DNA of 37,498 nucleotides. It comes from a virus. The DNA lies in IMG/VR virus record IMGVR_UViG_3300006752_000075, positions 1-37,498 of that record, one strand, 5' to 3'. A program made the position numbers and the translations under genes. Below the pieces are notes generated by a model that saw nothing but the letters and a program-made list of their open reading frames with translations, searched no databases and was not told where the DNA came from. Positions 37,282 to 37,498 of the stretch are shown here, piece after piece (the stretch's first letter is position 1; every line of letters begins with the position of its first letter).

Positions 37282-37498
37282 TTATTGATCAGCGAAAGCT
37301 GGAGCGTCTTCAGAAACTACATTACCCCAAACATAGTAATTAGTACTATCTTTACCAACTATGTTTATTTCCATACTACCAAAGTCAGTTAATGTTAACT
37401 TTGAGTTAGAACTTCCATTTGCATAAACAGAAACATTGTCTGCATTTGTATCTAAATGCTGAACATTTCCTAAGAAAAAGTTAGTGTTACCAGGAGTA
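37282..37498 (-). CDS. Structural protein, C-terminal fragment (cut by window end)
   Basis: An open frame runs in from the right edge and stops with TAA at 37284-37282. The 71 visible residues (including NFFLGNVQHLDTNADNVSVY, NSKLTLTDFGSMEINIVGKD and DAPAFADQ at the end) are beta-rich, like small head or fibre-type structural proteins of marine phages. The start is outside the window. It directly precedes the structural protein at 36864-37268. Confidence 0.75.
   Translation of the reverse strand, partial: TPGNTNFFLGNVQHLDTNADNVSVYANGSSNSKLTLTDFGSMEINIVGKDSTNYYVWGNVVSEDAPAFADQ

Overview
This window looks like most of the genome of a marine, short-tailed (podovirus-like) bacteriophage. It is AT-rich, packed with overlapping genes, and apart from one small gene all supported genes lie on the minus strand, so transcription runs from high to low coordinates. 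The structural genes resemble those I know from HTVC010P-type pelagiphages and uncultured Mediterranean podophages: P22 gp10-like stabilization protein, adaptor proteins, SPRY-bearing fibre and small lysine-rich proteins. I saw no rRNA, tRNA, integrase, CRISPR array or insertion sequence. Host identity is an inference from this resemblance and from base composition.

Layout, in transcription order. (1) 37498-31900: virion proteins, small basic proteins, head-to-tail adaptors, a Rossmann-like protein, and a structural gene cut by the window end. (2) 31909-24047: appendage and fibre proteins, including a cupredoxin-like domain protein, a LamG/SPRY fibre and a tail stabilization protein that appears as two adjacent genes. 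(3) 24014-17314: four large internal or ejection-type proteins. (4) 17317-16868: T4-type lysozyme. (5) 16897-16641: the only plus-strand gene, a ribbon-helix-helix protein with its own promoter. (6) 16687-8898: replication and recombination (DUF1064-type nuclease, Sak4-like ATPase, ssDNA-binding-like protein, SF2 helicase, Fe-S exonuclease, primase-helicase). (7) 8905-1334: a DNA-modification and nucleotide-metabolism block (PAPS-reductase-like protein, cytosine-C5 methyltransferase, adenine/cytosine-N4-type methyltransferase, deoxyribosyltransferase-like protein, gamma-glutamylcyclotransferase-like protein) with several small zinc-ribbon proteins. (8) 1082-355: small protein plus terminase small subunit. 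(9) 354-1: a GC-rich repeat region.

Terminase large subunit, portal and major capsid protein are missing. If the two ends are joined on a circular map, those genes fall exactly in the gap between the terminase small subunit and the truncated structural gene, so the window is probably most of a somewhat larger genome. No DNA or RNA polymerase is visible.

The most interesting signals are: a 323-residue open frame inside the cytosine methyltransferase gene that carries the hallmarks of a recurring phage protein family (apparent dual coding over about 970 bases); a predicted H-type pseudoknot just before the helicase ribosome-binding site; a promoter followed within 100 bases by a strong terminator (candidate small RNA); the GC-rich CGAACA-iteron region beside the terminase gene, with the same word enriched throughout the window; and a GGTAAGT-repeat region upstream of the terminase genes.
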